The notes under the pieces: model-generated
Told to the model about the DNA's origin: nothing
The model's database searches: none
What the model saw: only the letters and a program-made list of their open reading frames with translations
Part shown: positions 36,456 to 44,899 of the stretch, piece after piece
How positions within the stretch are numbered: position 1 is the first letter of the stretch
How the letters are laid out: every line of letters starts with the position of its first letter
Program-made: the position numbers and the translations under genes
Assembly: GCA_041581635.1 (NCBI GenBank)
Contig: JBFICW010000011.1
Span: 8,427 to 72,426, forward strand
DNA: 64,000 nt
Reading direction: 5' to 3'
DNA from: Porticoccus sp041581635
Lineage (GTDB): Bacteria; Pseudomonadota; Gammaproteobacteria; Pseudomonadales; Porticoccaceae

Positions 36456-36650
36456 ATGATTGATAAGAAGTTACTGAGTATTTTGGTGTGCCCCGTTAGT
36501 AAGGCGCCACTGGAGTACGATGCAGAAAAAGACGAGCTTGTGTGTCGAGCCAGTGGGTTGGCCTATCCGATTCGTGATGGTATTCCCGTGATGCTGGAAA
36601 GTGAGGCACGCCAGTTAACCACTGATGAAAAGCTCGGTGATGATCATTAA
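36456..36650 (+). CDS. Trm112 family protein
   Basis: 64 residues, ATG chosen for AGGAGG four bases upstream. Pattern MIDKKLLSILVCPVSKAPL followed by the ASGLAYPIRDGIPVML signature. Only one of the two usual Cys pairs is evident (single Cys in each half), so zinc binding may be weak or lost. Relatives act as partners of methyltransferases in eukaryotes; the bacterial role is unclear. Confidence 0.85.
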   Translation: MIDKKLLSILVCPVSKAPLEYDAEKDELVCRASGLAYPIRDGIPVMLESEARQLTTDEKLGDDH

Positions 36651-36675
36651 TTAATCATTGGTCAAGAGTCAGATT

Positions 36676-37026
36676 ATGTCAGAAGAAACTCTATTTACTA
36701 AAATTATCAATGGCGATATTCCTGCCGAGATTGTCTACGAAGATGAATATTGCTTCGCAATCAGAGATATTGCACCGAAAGCGCCGACCCATTTATTGGT
36801 GATCCCTCGCAAACCAATCCCAAGATTGGTAGATGCCTCGCCAGAGGATAAAGCATTACTGGGGCACATGATGCTTGCTGTGGGTGAGATTGCTAAACAA
36901 GCCGGTGTTGATGAGGCGTTTCGGGTGATCATCAATAATGGTGCTGGTGTTGGTCAGACAGTATTCCATCTACACCTGCATATTCTTGGCAATAAAAAAT
37001 ATTCGGAAGATAGTTTAGGTTTCTGA
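36676..37026 (+). CDS. hinT: HIT family purine nucleotide phosphoramidase (HinT-like)
   Basis: 116 residues from the ATG beginning MSEETLFTKI. Nucleotide-binding HIT fold with FTKIINGDIPAEIVYED at the start and the active-site triad QTVFHLHLHIL (H-x-H-x-H). Ends SLGF. Probably hydrolyses adenosine phosphoramidates, such as lysyl-AMP from lysyl-tRNA synthetase. A short upstream frame extension exists but lacks similarity. Confidence 0.9.
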   Translation: MSEETLFTKIINGDIPAEIVYEDEYCFAIRDIAPKAPTHLLVIPRKPIPRLVDASPEDKALLGHMMLAVGEIAKQAGVDEAFRVIINNGAGVGQTVFHLHLHILGNKKYSEDSLGF

Positions 37027-37111
37027 TTGGTCATTCATTGGGTCGACATTTGATCACCGGAATGAAATTTTAAAGTGAGGCTTGTATCCAAGCCGTGGAA
37101 GTTGATTGTTT

Positions 37112-39712
37112 ATGAAAAGTGCTGAAATACGTGATGCATTTCTGAAATATTTTGAAGGGCAGGAACACACCATAGTGGCGAGTAGTAGCCTGGTGCCGGG
37201 TAATGATCCGACGCTGTTATTTACCAATGCCGGTATGGTCCAGTTCAAGGATGTATTTCTGGGTAGTGAAAAGCGGAACTACAAACGGGCCACTTCATCT
37301 CAGCGTTGCGTCCGTGCCGGTGGTAAGCACAATGATCTGGAGAATGTTGGCTACACAGCACGTCACCACACTTTTTTTGAAATGCTTGGCAACTTTAGTT
37401 TTGGTGATTATTTTAAGCGCGATGCTATTAAGTATGCCTGGCAGTTCCTGACAGAAGTGCTAGGGCTTCCCGAAGAGCGTCTTTGGGTAACCGTTCATGT
37501 GTCAGATGATGAGGCGGCAGATATCTGGTTAAAAGAGTTGGGCGTCAGTGCGGAACGTTTTTCCAGGCTGGATGAGGACAACTTTTGGCAAATGGGTGAT
37601 ACCGGCCCCTGTGGCCCTTGTTCAGAAATATTCTATGACCATGGCGAAGATGTACCTGGTGGGCCACCTGGCAGCGAAAATGATGACCTCGATCGCTATA
37701 TTGAGATCTGGAACTTAGTTTTTATGCAGTATGAGCGTAGTGCTGATGGTGCTATGGAGCCGTTGCCTAAGCCTTCAATTGATACGGGTATGGGGCTTGA
37801 GCGCATAGCGGCAGTTATGCAGGGCGTTCATAGCAATTACGAAATTGACTTGTTTCAGGCTCTGCTCAAAGCAGCAGCAAAAGCTACAGGTACTAGTGAT
37901 TTGGAAAACAAATCACTGAGAGTTATTGCCGACCACATACGCTCTTGCAGTTTTTTGATTGTTGACGGCGTATTGCCTTCCAACGAAGGGCGCGGTTATG
38001 TGCTCCGTCGGATTATTCGCCGTGCCATTCGACATGGGCACAAACTGGGGCAAACAAAGGCCTTTTTTCACACATTGGTCGCATCACTGGTGGCTGAAAT
38101 GGGCGAGGCCTACCCTGAATTGACCAAGGCCCAAGCTCAGGTTGAAAAAGTGTTGCTGGCAGAAGAGCAGCAATTTGAAAAAACTCTGGACAAGGGGATG
38201 ACTGTTCTCAATTCAGCGCTTTCTGAATTGCAGACTGATGTGATTCCTGGTGATATGGTTTTTTCTCTCTATGATACCTATGGTTTCCCCGTTGATTTAA
38301 CGAACGATATTGCCCGTGAAAGGGGCTTGTCTTTGGATATGTCCGGTTATGAGGATGCGATGAATGCACAGCGTCAGCGTGCACGCGCTGCGGGCGCTTT
38401 CAAAGTGGACTATACCCAGCAATTACAACTAGATGGCAATACCGGGTTTACTGGTTATGAGGGTACGACAGGCCAGGGTTGCGTTATTGCACTGCTTAAG
38501 TCTGGCGACGTTGTAGATTCGTTATCTGAAGGTGATGAAGCTGTTGTGGTTTTGGACCAAACCCCTTTTTATGCTGAGTCCGGTGGTCAAGTCGGTGATA
38601 GCGGTTACCTTCGCACAGCCGGTGCTGAGTTTGATGTGCGTGATTGCCAAAAACAGGGGAATCATTACCTGCATGTTGGAGTTGTGACGTCAGGAAACTT
38701 CAGCGTGGGGCAGCAATTGGAAGCTGAAGTTAATGCTGAGACCCGTCAGGCAACGGAACTCAATCACTCCGCTACTCACTTGTTGCATGCGGCACTCAGA
38801 GAAGTTCTTGGTGAGCATGTCACCCAGAAGGGTTCATTGGTTGATAGCAAGCGTCTTCGCTTTGATTTTAGTCATTTTGAAGCCGTGACACCGGTGCAAC
38901 TTAAGGCGATTGAGCAGCGAGTTAATATGGAGATTCGGCGTAACACTTCAGTAGATACAGACCTCTGTGATATGGAGTCCGCCCAGAAGAAGGGTGCAAT
39001 GGCTCTGTTTGGGGAGAAGTATGGTGACGAGGTGCGAGTTCTTACCATGGGGGAGGGTTTCTCTGTAGAGCTTTGTGGCGGCACGCATGTTTCACGTACA
39101 GGTGATATCGGTTTAATGCGAATTACCAGTGAGTCAGGTATTGCTTCAGGCGTACGTCGAATTGAAGCGGTAACCGGTAGCCAAGCTCTAAGCTATATGG
39201 ATACTCTGGAGCAACAGCTCGATGAGATTGCGCGTGCAGTTAAGGCGAGCCGTGACAAGGTTGCACAGAAAGTTCTAGCGCTTTGTGCTGAGTCGAAAGA
39301 GCTCGAAAAGCAGAATGCTCAATTAAAAGGTAAATTAGCCAGTTCGGCTGGTAGTGATTTGGCGAGCCAAGCCCGAGAAATTAATGGCGTTAAGGTTTTG
39401 TCAGCCAGCCTTGATGGCGTTGACCCAAAAGCGCTTCGAGATACCGTAGACCAACTTAAAAATAAGTTGGGATCTGGGGTGGTGATATTGGCCGCATCAG
39501 CAGGTGAAAAGGTTGCCCTGGTCGCTGGAGTGACACAGGATGTGACTGATCGTGTTAAAGCGGGTGAATTGATGCAGTTTGTGGCCAGCCAGTTGGGCGG
39601 CAAAGGCGGTGGTCGACCCGATATGGCCCAAGGTGGTGGGACGGATGTTGCAGCATTACCAAAGGCAATCGATTCAGTTTTTGCCTGGGTTGAGAAAAAG
39701 CTGGTTGTTTAA
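37112..39712 (+). CDS. alaS: Alanyl-tRNA synthetase
   Basis: Class II synthetase, 866 residues from the ATG beginning MKSAEIRDAF. Catalytic core with SQRCVRAGGKHNDL and WNLVFMQYER; editing domain with the metal-binding HSATHLLHAAL and CGGTHVSRTG; C-terminal domain with the glycine-rich QLGGKGGGRPDMAQGGG. All domains complete. Followed by lysC and csrA as in Pseudomonas. Confidence 0.96.
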   Translation: MKSAEIRDAFLKYFEGQEHTIVASSSLVPGNDPTLLFTNAGMVQFKDVFLGSEKRNYKRATSSQRCVRAGGKHNDLENVGYTARHHTFFEMLGNFSFGDYFKRDAIKYAWQFLTEVLGLPEERLWVTVHVSDDEAADIWLKELGVSAERFSRLDEDNFWQMGDTGPCGPCSEIFYDHGEDVPGGPPGSENDDLDRYIEIWNLVFMQYERSADGAMEPLPKPSIDTGMGLERIAAVMQGVHSNYEIDLFQALLKAAAKATGTSDLENKSLRVIADHIRSCSFLIVDGVLPSNEGRGYVLRRIIRRAIRHGHKLGQTKAFFHTLVASLVAEMGEAYPELTKAQAQVEKVLLAEEQQFEKTLDKGMTVLNSALSELQTDVIPGDMVFSLYDTYGFPVDLTNDIARERGLSLDMSGYEDAMNAQRQRARAAGAFKVDYTQQLQLDGNTGFTGYEGTTGQGCVIALLKSGDVVDSLSEGDEAVVVLDQTPFYAESGGQVGDSGYLRTAGAEFDVRDCQKQGNHYLHVGVVTSGNFSVGQQLEAEVNAETRQATELNHSATHLLHAALREVLGEHVTQKGSLVDSKRLRFDFSHFEAVTPVQLKAIEQRVNMEIRRNTSVDTDLCDMESAQKKGAMALFGEKYGDEVRVLTMGEGFSVELCGGTHVSRTGDIGLMRITSESGIASGVRRIEAVTGSQALSYMDTLEQQLDEIARAVKASRDKVAQKVLALCAESKELEKQNAQLKGKLASSAGSDLASQAREINGVKVLSASLDGVDPKALRDTVDQLKNKLGSGVVILAASAGEKVALVAGVTQDVTDRVKAGELMQFVASQLGGKGGGRPDMAQGGGTDVAALPKAIDSVFAWVEKKLVV

Positions 39713-39820
39713 TTGTGGTTACATTGTAGCCCTTAACTTTAGTATCGATTTGGTGTTTAATTGCCCGCCTTTCCTTAGGGATAGGCCGTTTAATAACCCT
39801 TTCTTAGCGTAGCAGCACCC

Positions 39821-41056
39821 ATGAGTTTAATAGTTCAAAAATATGGTGGTACTTCTGTTGGAACCACTGAACGGATTGAAGCTGTAGCCGAAAAAATTGT
39901 CGGTTTTCGAGACCGCGGTGATGATATGGTGGTGGTGGTCTCTGCCATGAGTGGAGAAACCAATCGCCTTATCGCTATGGCTGCTGATATCCACGAAGAT
40001 CCCAGTGCCCGTGAAATGGATGTGCTGGTATCTACCGGTGAGCAAGTGACCATCTCCCTGTTGTGTATGGCACTGCATAAAAGAGGTTGTGACGCTCGTT
40101 CCTATACGGGGGGCCAAGTGCGCATTCTGACCGATAACTCACATTCCAAAGCACGTATTCAGGGTATCGACGCACACCGTATGCAGTCAGATTTGGCCGC
40201 TGGGCGGGTGGTGGTTGTCGCTGGTTTTCAAGGTGCTGATGAAGACGGCAATATTACTACCCTTGGTCGGGGTGGTTCTGATACTACAGCGGTAGCCTTG
40301 GCGGCGGCTTTAAAGGCCGATGAATGCCAGATATACACGGATGTAGATGGCGTCTATACCACAGACCCGCGAATGGTACAGGGTGCCAGGCGCCTGGATC
40401 GCATTACCTTCGAGGAAATGCTTGAAATGGCCAGTCAGGGATCAAAGGTGTTACAAATACGCGCCGTTGAATTCGCAGGAAAATACAAGGTTCCATTACG
40501 GGTGCTATCCAGTTTTGAAGATGGCCCCGGTACATTGATTACACTAGAGGATGACGACGATATGGAAAAACCGGTTGTTTCTGGTATCGCCTTTAATCGC
40601 GATGAGGCCAAGCTGACCATTCGTGGGATTCCCGATGTTCCTGGTATTGCATCTAGCGTGTTGGGTGCTGTCGGCAGGGCAAATATTGAGGTAGACGTTA
40701 TTGTTCAGAACGTTGCTCAGGATAATACCGCCTCGCTGACATTTACTGTGCACCGCAATGAGCTGTCCAAGGCGAAAGACGTACTGGAAAGTGTCGCGAA
40801 AGAGCTGGGCGCTACCACGGTTGAAGCGGATGCCGATATTGCAAAATTGGCGCTGGTCGGTGTGGGAATGCGTTCTCATGCGGGAGTGGCGGCAACTATG
40901 TTTGAAGCCTTAGCTAAGGACAATATCAACATTCAGATGATTAGTACCTCAGAGATTAAAATTACGGTTGTGATTGACGAGCGCTATCTGGAGTTGGCTG
41001 TGAGGGCGCTGCATAGTGCTTTTGAGTTAGATCAAGAAGATACGGAAGAGGCATAA
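39821..41056 (+). CDS. lysC: Aspartate kinase
   Basis: 411 residues, monofunctional class with two C-terminal ACT domains (from about residues 265 and 340), the usual site of lysine/threonine feedback control. Catalytic KYGGTSVG at residues 7-14, GRGGSDTTAVALAAAL near 150, and YTDVDGVYTTDPR. First step of the aspartate family pathway to Lys, Thr, Met and diaminopimelate. The 108-base gap after alaS is too short for a lysine riboswitch. Confidence 0.95.
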   Translation: MSLIVQKYGGTSVGTTERIEAVAEKIVGFRDRGDDMVVVVSAMSGETNRLIAMAADIHEDPSAREMDVLVSTGEQVTISLLCMALHKRGCDARSYTGGQVRILTDNSHSKARIQGIDAHRMQSDLAAGRVVVVAGFQGADEDGNITTLGRGGSDTTAVALAAALKADECQIYTDVDGVYTTDPRMVQGARRLDRITFEEMLEMASQGSKVLQIRAVEFAGKYKVPLRVLSSFEDGPGTLITLEDDDDMEKPVVSGIAFNRDEAKLTIRGIPDVPGIASSVLGAVGRANIEVDVIVQNVAQDNTASLTFTVHRNELSKAKDVLESVAKELGATTVEADADIAKLALVGVGMRSHAGVAATMFEALAKDNINIQMISTSEIKITVVIDERYLELAVRALHSAFELDQEDTEEA

Positions 41057-41221
41057 GCTCAATGGTTTCCCTCAATGTGGAATGATTGGTATAGTTCGCC
41101 GGCAGCACTCATTGGTGGAAGCTGGTGAGGCATGTAGAACTGGTTATACTAAAATAATAAAGCCAGGGAAAATAGGAATCAGTGTTATCACTGAAATTTG
41201 GCAGTATATAGGAGTTCAATC

Positions 41222-41401
41222 ATGTTAATTCTCACACGCCGTGTTGGAGAGACGCTTATTATTGGTGACGATGTTAGTGTTACCGTACTGGGTGTCAAAG
41301 GTAACCAGGTTCGTTTGGGCGTGAATGCACCAAAAGATGTCTCTGTTCACCGTGAAGAAATTTATCAACGGATTCAACAGGAGAAAGAAGGGCAGGAATA
41401 G
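41222..41401 (+). CDS. csrA: Carbon storage regulator CsrA (RsmA)
   Basis: 59-residue RNA-binding post-transcriptional regulator. MLILTRRVGETLIIGDD and GVNAPKDVSVHREEIYQRI carry the conserved RNA-contact residues (L4, R6, R44). Start chosen for TAGGAG a few bases upstream. Between lysC and tRNA-Ser, the common gammaproteobacterial arrangement. Confidence 0.97.
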   Translation: MLILTRRVGETLIIGDDVSVTVLGVKGNQVRLGVNAPKDVSVHREEIYQRIQQEKEGQE

Positions 41402-41441
41402 CCCAATCTGCTTTGATTTTTTAGATGGTATTGTTATTATG

Positions 41442-41460
41442 CCGCCTCAATTTTAGGCGG
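41442..41460 (+). terminator. Weak hairpin after csrA
   Basis: Stem CCGCCT / AGGCGG with a seven-base loop, 40 bases after csrA. No T-run follows, so termination here is uncertain. Confidence 0.25.
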
Positions 41461-41502
41461 TGCATTGCAGTTGTCTGAAATATGTCAGTAGGTTAGAACT
41501 TT

Positions 41503-41593
41503 GGTGAGGTGGCCGAGCGGCTGAAGGCGCTCCCCTGCTAAGGGAGTATAGGCTTATCCCCTATCGAGGGTTCGAATCCCTCCCTCACCGCCA
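41503..41593 (+). tRNA. tRNA-Ser (anticodon GCU)
   Basis: A 91-base class II tRNA with encoded CCA. Acceptor arms GGTGAGG / CCTCACC pair fully. The anticodon stem CTCCC / GGGAG encloses the loop CTGCTAA, giving anticodon GCT (reads AGC/AGU Ser codons). A long variable arm follows, and the T-arm GAGGG-TTCGAAT-CCCTC is intact. Confidence 0.96.
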
Positions 41594-41604
41594 TTAATAA
41601 AAAA

Positions 41605-41626
41605 CCCGGCTTTCGCCGGGTTTTTT
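41605..41626. terminator. Bidirectional terminator after tRNA-Ser
   Basis: Stem CCCGGC / GCCGGG with a TTTC loop, followed by six Ts and preceded by six As. It ends the tRNA transcript and can also stop the convergent hpf transcript. Confidence 0.85.
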
Positions 41627-41712
41627 ATTGCCTTCATGGAGGTAACTGTTGACCCCCACTTCAATTAAAGATTTGATGTTTCTTTCTGTGCTGTTATAGC
41701 CAAGAACCTTAG

Positions 41713-42030
41713 TTACGCCGATTTGGCACCGTAGCGCCGCAGCCAAAGCAGGGCTGTTTTGCGAGCACGCTTGGCAGCCAGATCAATAGCGTAGTGAATA
41801 TCGTCCTCTGTGTTTTGAACATCTATGTGGGTGGGAATTCCTTCGAGTTCTACTGTCACATAGCAGTTTTGTCGTTTGTTTCCCTTTTCGTCATGTACCT
41901 CTGATAATTTAACCAAGACATGCTTTACTTGGTCATACTGTCCACTTTCATCAAAGCCTAAGTGTTCTTTTATGTAGTCTTCCAGGTCTTTTGTTAGCGT
42001 TACATTGTCTGTTTGAAATTCGATTAGCAT
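41713..42030 (-). CDS. HPF/RaiA family ribosome-associated protein
   Basis: 105 residues, beta-alpha-beta-beta-beta-alpha fold of the short hibernation-promoting factor group. The family pattern includes QTDNVTLTKDLEDYIKEHL, VHDEKGNKRQNCYVTVELEG and DIHYAIDLAAKRARKTALL. It would bind the decoding centre of idle ribosomes. It lies outside the usual rpoN-hpf-ptsN cluster, so this may be a second paralogue with another trigger. Confidence 0.83.
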   Translation of the reverse strand: MLIEFQTDNVTLTKDLEDYIKEHLGFDESGQYDQVKHVLVKLSEVHDEKGNKRQNCYVTVELEGIPTHIDVQNTEDDIHYAIDLAAKRARKTALLWLRRYGAKSA

Positions 42031-42154
42031 TATTGTCTCCCAGTTTTGGTGTAATCAGTATCAGAAAAGAAGGCTATGGCGATTTAAAGATAAGGAAAAG
42101 TCGAATATAATTTACAGATACTTCGTATTAATCGAACTATTGGTGTGCGCGATG

Positions 42155-43057
42155 ATGAACTATAAACACCTTTATTATTTCTGGGTGGTGGCTAAAACAG
42201 GTGGAGTTACTCGCGCCAGTGAGCGTCTGCATCTGACGCCTCAGACCATCAGTGGTCAGCTGACCCTTTTGGAAGAGCATCTCGGAGAAACCCTATTTTC
42301 TCGTGTGGGCCGCAATCTCGAGTTGACTGAGGTCGGGCGATTAGTGCTGAGCTATGCTGAGGATATTTTTTCATTGGGTAGTGAGCTCAAAGAAATGCTA
42401 CATAATCTGCCGGATGAACGGCCACTGATATTTAAGGTGGGAGTGACTGATGTAGTCCCAAAATCAATTGCTTATCGCTTATTGGCTCCGGTGCTGGAGC
42501 TGCCAGAACCTATCCGGATTGTTTGTAAAGAGGGAACTATTGATTCGCTATTGGATGACTTGGCCGTACACCGTATTGATTTGGTGCTCGCAGATGGCCC
42601 AATACCTTCTGGTATGAGTGTCGCAGGGTTTAGCCGTCCGCTGGGTGATTCTGGTATAACTTTTTTTGCAACGCCAGAGTTGGCTGACAAGCTAGGTAGT
42701 AACTTTCCGAATAACCTCAGTGACATGCCCTTATTATTGCCTGGAGAGATGACTATGGTACGGGGGCATCTTGTTCGGTGGTTGAATCGTCTGCATATTC
42801 ACCCCCGAATTATCGGTGAATTTGATGACGGGGCATTAATGAAAGCCTTTGGTCAGGCCGGAGTTGGTGTCTTTATTGCCCCAACAGTGATTGCGGAAGA
42901 AATAAAAGAGCATTACGGGGTGAAAGTTGTTGGGGAAACAGATGACGTGCGTGAGCAATTTTATGCGATTTCGGTTGAACGAAAAATTCCACACCCCGCT
43001 GTGGCGTCAATCACGGAGACCGCCAGGGAGTGGTTGGTGACCAATTTCAAAGAATGA
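42155..43057 (+). CDS. nhaR: LysR-family activator NhaR
   Basis: 300 residues beginning MNYKHLYYFWVVAKTGG, the distinctive NhaR opening (an ATG one codon upstream is equally possible). Winged-helix DNA-binding domain with ASERLHLTPQTISGQL, then a LysR effector domain. NhaR responds to sodium and activates the nhaA antiporter and, in E. coli, pgaABCD and others. No antiporter gene adjoins it here; hpf is divergent and the beta-propeller gene convergent. Confidence 0.88.
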   Translation: MNYKHLYYFWVVAKTGGVTRASERLHLTPQTISGQLTLLEEHLGETLFSRVGRNLELTEVGRLVLSYAEDIFSLGSELKEMLHNLPDERPLIFKVGVTDVVPKSIAYRLLAPVLELPEPIRIVCKEGTIDSLLDDLAVHRIDLVLADGPIPSGMSVAGFSRPLGDSGITFFATPELADKLGSNFPNNLSDMPLLLPGEMTMVRGHLVRWLNRLHIHPRIIGEFDDGALMKAFGQAGVGVFIAPTVIAEEIKEHYGVKVVGETDDVREQFYAISVERKIPHPAVASITETAREWLVTNFKE

Positions 43058-43169
43058 TAATGCGAATCTATGCAGGCGCCTTGCACCCTAATGGATGTAT
43101 GCATGAATCCGCCCTGCAGGTTTTCTCTCCGGTTCTAAACAGCTTGGTAGAAGAGGTTTTGTATAGGTA

Positions 43170-44357
43170 TTAATGACCTGCTGGATCATTCCACTTGGGC
43201 AGTAGTACGATGCAGTTTGGGTTCAAGTTGTTGTCCTTAAAGGTGTTAATCGTGTCCAGTACCTGTTGATTCTTTAGGTCGATTACAGTGATTGATCCAT
43301 CATTCATTCCGGGTAAGTTAACAAAGGCATTTTGTACGAAGGCGTACTGATTGTCTTTGCTAAAGGCAACATGGTGTGCGCCCTCATTGGCATCTAATGT
43401 TTTGATCAGCCGAGGTTGTTTTAAGTGCTGTCCACTGATGTCAAAGATGTGTAAGTGTCCTGGGTTAGCAGTGGTGATATACATCCGGGTATTGTTATTC
43501 CTGAAGTAAACCTCAAGAGGAACACTCGACCCCGTTCCAGCAAAGTCGTAGGCCTGTGCTACGTCAAAGTCCTTTGTCTGACTATTCCATGTGGCGGTCC
43601 ACAGGGTATTGCCAAACATATTCGTGATGTAGGCGGTAGGCGGATTACTGTTAGGGATAAACAGCACTTCAACGGGAGCTTCTCCCGAGGGTGATGGCTT
43701 TTCTGAGAGTTTATGATGATTTAGTACTTTGCCTGTACTGGCTTCTAGAACGGTAATGGTTTCACCTGGGTCACCTAAGTCATTTGCACGAACAGTGCTG
43801 GTGACCAAGATACGGTCGATACTGTTGTTGATAGTAATCCCGTGTGGATAGAGCTTGGGCATGTCAATCGTTTTAAGTACTTTGTCTGTTGTTGCATCGC
43901 CAAAAACTACTTTGCTTGACCCCATACAGGTAGTGTACCAATTTAGGTTGTCCTCAGAAAAAATAGTATCTTCTCCTACTTGGCAATCCGGAATGCTGAT
44001 GACCTTCATGCGGAAGGGGTTGCTTGTCATGTCAATCACTCTGAGCTCCGGCTTCCCTAGGGCAGTGACATAGGCTTTTGTTGCGTCTCTGTTGTAGAAA
44101 ATGTGGTGTGCTACCAAGTCCGGCGGCAGGGGGATTTCCATCAAAATCGTGCCATAGTTTTGAGACTTGGGGTCGACATCAATAATGGCGATACCTTCCT
44201 GGCGGACAGCAGTGTTGAAGGGTAATTTTAAGTCTTTCAGTTTGTCGGCAGGCTTGGACTCGTAATTCAACATCGCCAAAATCTCACCGTGTACGGTAAT
44301 TGGGGAGATGAACAAAGCAGATAATATTAAACAAAATATTGTATGGCGAATTTTCAT
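43170..44357 (-). CDS. Exported YncE-like beta-propeller protein
   Basis: 395 residues with a signal peptide (FCLILSALFISPITVHG). The mature protein shows repeated blade patterns typical of YVTN/NHL-like propellers: GIAIIDVDP, ELRVIDM, ETITVLEASTGKVL, LHIFDISGQ, GSITVIDLKNQQVLDTI. Periplasmic scaffold or surface-binding role is likely; the ligand is unknown. The central part has two Cys (DCQVGE and TTCMGS). Divergent from the cupredoxin-like gene. Confidence 0.75.
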   Translation of the reverse strand: MKIRHTIFCLILSALFISPITVHGEILAMLNYESKPADKLKDLKLPFNTAVRQEGIAIIDVDPKSQNYGTILMEIPLPPDLVAHHIFYNRDATKAYVTALGKPELRVIDMTSNPFRMKVISIPDCQVGEDTIFSEDNLNWYTTCMGSSKVVFGDATTDKVLKTIDMPKLYPHGITINNSIDRILVTSTVRANDLGDPGETITVLEASTGKVLNHHKLSEKPSPSGEAPVEVLFIPNSNPPTAYITNMFGNTLWTATWNSQTKDFDVAQAYDFAGTGSSVPLEVYFRNNNTRMYITTANPGHLHIFDISGQHLKQPRLIKTLDANEGAHHVAFSKDNQYAFVQNAFVNLPGMNDGSITVIDLKNQQVLDTINTFKDNNLNPNCIVLLPKWNDPAGH

Positions 44358-44497
44358 TGTCTTCTCCTGAGTGAGCGTTTCTCAAGGGTAAGTTAAGTCT
44401 AGTAGAGCTGAATGGCTCTCCAGGAATTTTGAGTTATAAGCGGGGGCTAAGAATGGATGTCTATAATTATGAGAATAGGGTTATGTGGAGATGATAA

Positions 44498-44899
44498 ATG
44501 GAGGCGTGTATCCGAATTGTTTCGAGGTTAGTGCTGACGTCACTTTGCCTCGTCTCAATGTTGTCGGTAGGCAGTGACGAGCCCTCGGGAGGAGAGGATA
44601 TTAAGCAGTTTGATATTTATATAGAGCAGCGTGAGATAAAGTCCGGTCTAACAAGAATTGTTGTGAGTCAGGGGCAATGGGTGAAGTTGGTATGGCACTC
44701 TGATGAGGATGTAGACATTCATTTGCACGGATATGATTTACAGTTGGGTGTCACGGCTAACGAACCAGGAGAGATGATGTTTAAGGCTTATGCCACTGGG
44801 CGATTCTCAATAACATCACATGGCTTTGGCGAACAGAAGGACAAGGGCAAAAAGCACCGTCATGGCGCCCTTTTTTATCTTGAAGTACATCCGAATTGA
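44498..44899 (+). CDS. Cupredoxin-like exported protein
   Basis: 133 residues with a signal peptide (SRLVLTSLCLVSMLSVGS). The remainder looks like a single cupredoxin-type beta-sandwich: VSQGQWVKLVWHSDEDVDIHLHGYD, then MMFKAYATGRFSITSHGFG and GALFYLEVHP. No Cys occurs in the mature part, so the classic type 1 copper site is absent; several His (HLHG, SHG, KKHRHG) could still bind metal. It overlaps the next membrane-protein gene by 38 bases, suggesting a linked function. Confidence 0.7.
   Translation: MEACIRIVSRLVLTSLCLVSMLSVGSDEPSGGEDIKQFDIYIEQREIKSGLTRIVVSQGQWVKLVWHSDEDVDIHLHGYDLQLGVTANEPGEMMFKAYATGRFSITSHGFGEQKDKGKKHRHGALFYLEVHPN

Noticed and set aside
39713..39820. Lysine riboswitch before lysC
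   Set aside because: The gap after alaS is only 108 bases, too short for the known ~170-base structure, and no conserved core was seen.
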